Assembly (NCBI GenBank): GCA_947293975.1 | Contig: CAMYPV010000050.1 | Location: forward strand, 1-9,055 | DNA: 9,055 bases | DNA from: an uncultured Ezakiella sp. | Lineage (GTDB): Bacteria > Bacillota > Clostridia > Tissierellales > Peptoniphilaceae | Direction of reading: 5' to 3' | Part shown: positions 5,915-9,055 of the stretch, piece after piece | Numbering within the stretch: position 1 is the stretch's first letter | Layout of the letters: every line of letters starts with the position of its first letter | The notes under the pieces: model-generated | What the model saw: only the letters and a program-made list of their open reading frames with translations | The model's database searches: none | What the model was told of the DNA's origin: nothing | Translations under genes and position numbers: made by a program

Positions 5915-7456
5915 TTACTTAGCTAGATGAGATTTTCTAACCTCTTTAATGACATTAACCTTAATTTGTCCAGGATATTGCATTTCTTCCTCTATTCTCT
6001 GTGCAATATCATGAGCCATAACTGTCATCATGTCATCAGAAACCTGGTCAGGTTTTACAAGTATACGGACCTCTCTACCCGCTTGTATAGCAAAACTTGA
6101 CTCGATTCCATCAAATGAACTTGCAATTTCTTCTAGTTTTTCAAGTCTTTTTACATAGCTTTCAAGTGTTTCTCTTCTTGATCCTGGTCTTGCAGCTGAA
6201 ATTGCGTCTGCAACTTGTACTATGAAAGCTTCAACGGTTGAAGGCTCAACATCATTATGGTGAGCTTCAATACAATGAATTACTTCTTTAGACTCTTTAT
6301 ATCTCTTAGCGAGATTAACGCCTAATTCAACATGTGTACCTTCAAGTTCTCTATCAACAGACTTACCAATATCATGCAACAAACCTCCACGTCTTGCAAT
6401 TTTAGCATTTGCTCCAATCTCTTGTGCAATTAGATAGCATAAATTTGCAACTTCAATAGAGTGTTCTAAGACATTTTGCCCATAACTTGTACGATATTTT
6501 AATCTTCCAAGATATTTTTGCAATTCAGGATTAATTCCATGTACATTAGTTTCTAGTGTTGCTCTATTACCCTCTTCGACAATAATTTTATTAACTTCCT
6601 GTTTAGATTTTTCAACGACATCTTCAATTCTTGCTGGGTGAATTCTACCATCTTGTACAAGCTTGGTTAAAGAAAGTCTTGCAATTTCTCTTCTAACAGG
6701 ATCAAAGCTTGATAGAACAACCGCACCTGGAGTATCGTCTATTATTAAGTCAACCCCCGTTAAGCTTTCTAAGGCGCGAATATTTCTACCTTCTCTACCG
6801 ATAATTCTGCCTTTCATGTCATCATTAGGTAAATCAACAACTGTTACAGTCGTTTCACTTACATAATCTGAAGCGATTCTTTGCATAACTCTTGCTAAAA
6901 TTTCTTTTGATTTTTCTTCACTAGATTCCTTAATTTCTTGATCCATAGCTCTTATTTTTAGAGCTTTTTCTTGAATAATTTCAGATTCTAATGCATTTAC
7001 AAGTTCTGCTTTAGCCTCATCTTTAGTAAGACCTGCAACTCTTTCAAGTTCTTCCGATTGTTTTTGTACTAAATTTTCTGCCTGCAGATTTTTATCCTCT
7101 GCATCTTTTAGTCTACTATTTAACTTTTCCTCTTTTTTCGATAATGAATCATATTTTTTATCAAGATTTTCCTCTCTTTTTAGAAGTCTTTTCTCTGTAG
7201 CAGTAACTTCTGAGCGTCTATCCTTAATTTCCTGATCCAGTTCTTCCTTTGATCTTTGAATCTCTTCTTTAGCAGAAATAATCATTTCCTTTTGAATAGA
7301 TTCACTTTCTTTTTTAGCATCTTCAACTAATTTAACTGCATGTTCTTCTGCAGAACCAATTAGCTTTTCTCCATTCTTTTTACGAATAAAATAGCCTAGG
7401 AAAAAAGAAGCTATCGAAAAAAGGACGAGTAATATGATTAAATATATTTCTGGCAT
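5915..7456 (-). CDS. rny: Ribonuclease Y
   Basis: RNase Y is the membrane-anchored endoribonuclease that starts mRNA decay in many Firmicutes and can join the degradosome-like network. The 513 aa protein has the standard layout: an N-terminal transmembrane helix (about residues 4-24), a long charged coiled coil (about 30-195), a KH RNA-binding domain with GRIIGREGRN at 216-225, and an HD phosphohydrolase domain with catalytic H361-D362 in LLHDIGK, further His in EAHHND, and VADAISAARPGSRRE. The C terminus (about 430-513) is the usual conserved RNase Y tail. The start is supported by AAGGAG about 7 nt upstream. rny often follows recA or cinA; here it follows a Rad50-like gene set, so a repair neighbourhood is kept with different members. 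A promoter just upstream lets it be expressed independently. Confidence 0.97.
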   Translation of the reverse strand: MPEIYLIILLVLFSIASFFLGYFIRKKNGEKLIGSAEEHAVKLVEDAKKESESIQKEMIISAKEEIQRSKEELDQEIKDRRSEVTATEKRLLKREENLDKKYDSLSKKEEKLNSRLKDAEDKNLQAENLVQKQSEELERVAGLTKDEAKAELVNALESEIIQEKALKIRAMDQEIKESSEEKSKEILARVMQRIASDYVSETTVTVVDLPNDDMKGRIIGREGRNIRALESLTGVDLIIDDTPGAVVLSSFDPVRREIARLSLTKLVQDGRIHPARIEDVVEKSKQEVNKIIVEEGNRATLETNVHGINPELQKYLGRLKYRTSYGQNVLEHSIEVANLCYLIAQEIGANAKIARRGGLLHDIGKSVDRELEGTHVELGVNLAKRYKESKEVIHCIEAHHNDVEPSTVEAFIVQVADAISAARPGSRRETLESYVKRLEKLEEIASSFDGIESSFAIQAGREVRILVKPDQVSDDMMTVMAHDIAQRIEEEMQYPGQIKVNVIKEVRKSHLAK

Positions 7457-7496
7457 AAAACTCTCCTTTCTATTTAATTTTTCAGGTTCTATATAT

Positions 7497-7525
7497 ATTG
7501 TATATTTTTTTTAACTAATTGTCAA
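7497..7525 (-). promoter_or_regulatory. Sigma-A promoter of rny, overlapping the end of the upstream ATPase gene
   Basis: On the - strand TTGACA (7525-7520) and TACAAT (7502-7497) are 17 bp apart. The -35 lies within the last codons of the Rad50-like C-lobe gene. Transcription would start near 7490, leaving a leader of about 34 nt before the rny ATG. No terminator hairpin separates the two genes, so readthrough is also possible. Confidence 0.7.
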
Positions 7526-8198
7526 TGGTAAAATCGATAATGTCGTCATTAAATTTAGATAATATTTCAGATTTAGAATTCATCTTGTCAACAGCAAACA
7601 CACTATCCCCAATATTAGATAAATAAGAATCGTGTGTTACCATAATAATTTGTCTGTCAAAATCTTTAGAAAACTTCTTTAAAAAAATCCCAACATTGCC
7701 TATATAATCCTGACTTACATATTTTGCTGGCTCATCAAATACAAGAGGACCGAAGTTATCATCGGAGTATAACAGTTGATTTATTGCTATTCTAAGCCCC
7801 AATGCCACTATATCTACTATTCCCCCACCCCTTGATTCTGTTGGTAGTGTTAAATTTGATTCGTCACCAGTTTCATCGGTTAAATAAAACTCAACTTGTG
7901 GAGTTTTTCTATCTTCAAATTCTTTAATTATAAATTTTATATCATTAACAAATACCTCTCTTAAACATGCAGTAACAATATTCTCGCATGTATTAATAGC
8001 ATGTACCCTAGCCTTTCTAGAGGCAGTTTTTAATAGTAATGATGCAGCAATATTAAGAGTAATTTCGTTATCTAATTTATCGATTTCTTTTCGTAATTGT
8101 TCTTGATTTTCAATTAAAAAGTCTCTCTTTATTTTTTTTAGAGATAACTCATCGTTTTTAACTTGGATATATTCAGATATTTTATCAATTTTAGACAT
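7515..8198 (-). CDS. Rad50/SbcC-like C-terminal ATPase lobe (stand-alone protein)
   Basis: A 227 aa protein with the C-terminal half of an SMC/Rad50-type ABC ATPase head. Residues 10-50 are a charged coiled coil, consistent with a descending arm. The nucleotide-binding lobe follows: a signature-like ESRGGGIVD (121-129, in place of LSGGQ/E), Walker B LVFDEP (152-157, D155 and catalytic E156), a D-loop position reading AKYVS instead of the usual S/A-LD, and the H-loop VTHD (H189). There is no Walker A, so it needs a partner lobe to bind ATP; the coiled-coil gene running off the window end is the obvious candidate. It has its own start: AAGGA spaced 6 nt from the ATG, in a TAATG stop-start overlap with the preceding gene. 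Family knowledge: Rad50/SbcC works with an Mre11/SbcD nuclease on DNA ends; phage gp46 proteins are related. The exact function is inferred. Confidence 0.82.
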   Translation of the reverse strand: MSKIDKISEYIQVKNDELSLKKIKRDFLIENQEQLRKEIDKLDNEITLNIAASLLLKTASRKARVHAINTCENIVTACLREVFVNDIKFIIKEFEDRKTPQVEFYLTDETGDESNLTLPTESRGGGIVDIVALGLRIAINQLLYSDDNFGPLVFDEPAKYVSQDYIGNVGIFLKKFSKDFDRQIIMVTHDSYLSNIGDSVFAVDKMNSKSEILSKFNDDIIDFTIDN

Positions 8199-8434
8199 TA
8201 TATATCCTTAGGCATTAAATCTTGGCATTCTTTAATAAGATTTTCGATTTCTTGTTCTAGATTCTTTATATCAGTCTCTAAGGATTCAGGTGTAGAACCT
8301 GCGTCAATTATCTCTTGTATTAACTTTTCTTTTTGTTGCTTTAACGATTCCATTCTACCAAGAGCAGTATCTCTTTTTGATTGTGCCCTCTCAAGATCAT
8401 TTTTTAATTTTAATATTTGTTCATCATATTTCAT
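8198..8434 (-). CDS. Small coiled-coil protein between the two halves of the Rad50-like ATPase
   Basis: A small, almost wholly helical and highly charged protein of 78 aa. Heptad-like repeats run through most of it (for example EQILKLKNDLERAQSKR and ETDIKNLEQEIENLIKE), broken by a turn-like segment, AGSTPES. There are no Cys residues and no catalytic motifs. Two in-frame ATGs exist (8440 and 8434). The AGGAG at 8446-8442 is only 1 nt from the first but 7 nt from the second, so 8434 is preferred. It overlaps the upstream zinc-hook gene by 11 bp and shares one base with the downstream ATPase gene (TAATG). Position and character suggest it supplies part of the descending coiled coil of the split Rad50-like complex. 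A role as an independent partner or chaperone is also possible. I recognise no named family. Confidence 0.7.
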   Translation of the reverse strand: MKYDEQILKLKNDLERAQSKRDTALGRMESLKQQKEKLIQEIIDAGSTPESLETDIKNLEQEIENLIKECQDLMPKDI

Positions 8435-9055
8435 ACCCATACTCCTTCTTTATACTATTTAAATGTTCGTCATCCATCAATGAACCACACAGAGGACATT
8501 TTTTTGCCTCTGAAATCATATTAATATATTGTTCTATCAAATATTTGAATTGATTGTTAATAATATCATAATCATTATTAACAGCACTAAATTCTCTGAT
8601 ATATGCCTTATAATTAGAATTTAACTTAGTAAGTAATTCATGCAAGCTTCTCATATCATAAATTTTATTATATATATCTATAGCGTTCTTTATATCAAGT
8701 TTAATTATAAATTCGTCTAGACTTTTAAATTGTTCATTTGTATTAAACAATCTTTCATTAAGAGTAGTTAGTGAGCTTATCACATTTAAATTATTCGATA
8801 ATTTTTTGACAAGTAATCTTATTTGATCAATACTTTCAGTCTGTTTAATGTTTAGATTAGTCTCGTATATAATATTATTAATTCGTAATATTTCAGAGTG
8901 AATTTTATTAAGAGTTTGTAATTTATTTATTTTAATTTCAACTTCAATTATTAATCGCCTATAATTATCAAGATTTTTAAGTTTAACTAATAAAGTATTA
9001 CACTCCTCAATGCTAACATTATTATTTCTAAATTGTAATAATTTGTTTTCTAAGG
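8424..9055 (-). CDS. Rad50/SbcC-like coiled-coil subunit ending in a zinc hook (5' end outside window)
   Basis: The frame is open from the window edge to the TGA at 8424-8426 (about 209 visible residues), so the apparent GTG start at 8783 is internal. The visible protein is Leu/Ile/Lys/Asn/Glu-rich coiled coil throughout. It ends with KKCPLCGSLM (CPLC at 8487-8498) only about 20 residues before the stop. CPxC flanked by coiled coil is the Rad50/SbcC zinc hook, where two Cys from each of two molecules bind Zn and join the arm tips. In ordinary Rad50 the hook is mid-protein and a second arm leads back to the C-terminal ATPase lobe; here translation stops right after the hook. The unseen N-terminal part should contain Walker A. 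It overlaps the next gene by 11 bp. The zinc-hook call is strong; the overall family assignment rests on the gene context. Confidence 0.8.
   Translation of the reverse strand, partial: LENKLLQFRNNNVSIEECNTLLVKLKNLDNYRRLIIEVEIKINKLQTLNKIHSEILRINNIIYETNLNIKQTESIDQIRLLVKKLSNNLNVISSLTTLNERLFNTNEQFKSLDEFIIKLDIKNAIDIYNKIYDMRSLHELLTKLNSNYKAYIREFSAVNNDYDIINNQFKYLIEQYINMISEAKKCPLCGSLMDDEHLNSIKKEYGYEI

Noticed and set aside
6663..6866. 67-aa + strand open frame within rny
   Set aside because: Antisense shadow of the KH-domain coding region of RNase Y.
8424..8440. A programmed or accidental frameshift joining the zinc-hook gene to the small coiled-coil gene
   Set aside because: No slippery run lies at the junction, the upstream frame ends in two TGA codons in a row, and the downstream start has a well-placed AGGAG.
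8163..8462. 99-aa + strand open frame
   Set aside because: Antisense shadow spanning the small coiled-coil gene and both its overlaps; the coupled - strand genes with ribosome binding sites explain the region.
1..9055. CRISPR arrays, tRNA or rRNA genes, riboswitches, insertion sequences
   Set aside because: No regularly spaced repeats, cloverleaf or rRNA sequence, conserved riboswitch core, or transposase-like frame was seen on either strand.

Overview
The window comes from a very AT-rich bacterial chromosome with Firmicutes features: strong AGGAGG-type ribosome binding sites, TTGACA/TATAAT promoters, RNase Y, and a mutL-miaA-ynbB gene run. Rubrerythrin and ferritin side by side suggest an anaerobe or microaerophile. 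My best guess is a low-GC anaerobic Firmicute of the Clostridia/Tissierellia (Peptoniphilaceae-like) type. This is inferred from gene content and base composition, not from a match.

Left block (2-3228, + strand): the 3' part of mutL, then miaA and ynbB, overlapping by 8 and 14 bp, so this is one tightly coupled operon that starts outside the window. The MutL C-terminal domain is recognisable, but the endonuclease and zinc-site motifs normal for Firmicutes are degraded. No hfq lies between miaA and ynbB. The operon's terminator is encoded inside the 3' end of the convergent recombinase gene.

Middle block (3225-5775): a XerC/D-type tyrosine recombinase (- strand) has a near-perfect sigma-A promoter and a perfect 16+2+16 bp palindrome in its leader. 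A 320 bp spacer follows. Next come rubrerythrin (+) and ferritin (-), convergent on a shared bidirectional terminator. Together these two form a small peroxide and iron defence pair, and both upstream regions carry dyads that may be operators.

Right block (5915-9055, - strand): RNase Y (rny) has its own terminator and a promoter embedded in the end of the gene before it. Upstream of rny are three overlapping genes that together look like a Rad50/SbcC-type SMC ATPase cut into pieces: a coiled coil ending at a CPLC zinc hook (its N-terminal part is outside the window), a stand-alone coiled coil of about 78 aa, and a C-terminal ATPase lobe with signature motif, Walker B and H-loop. Each internal start has its own ribosome binding site, so this looks like a genuine split complex rather than a frameshifted gene. 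It is the best candidate here for an under-described system. An Mre11/SbcD-like nuclease may lie just beyond 9055.
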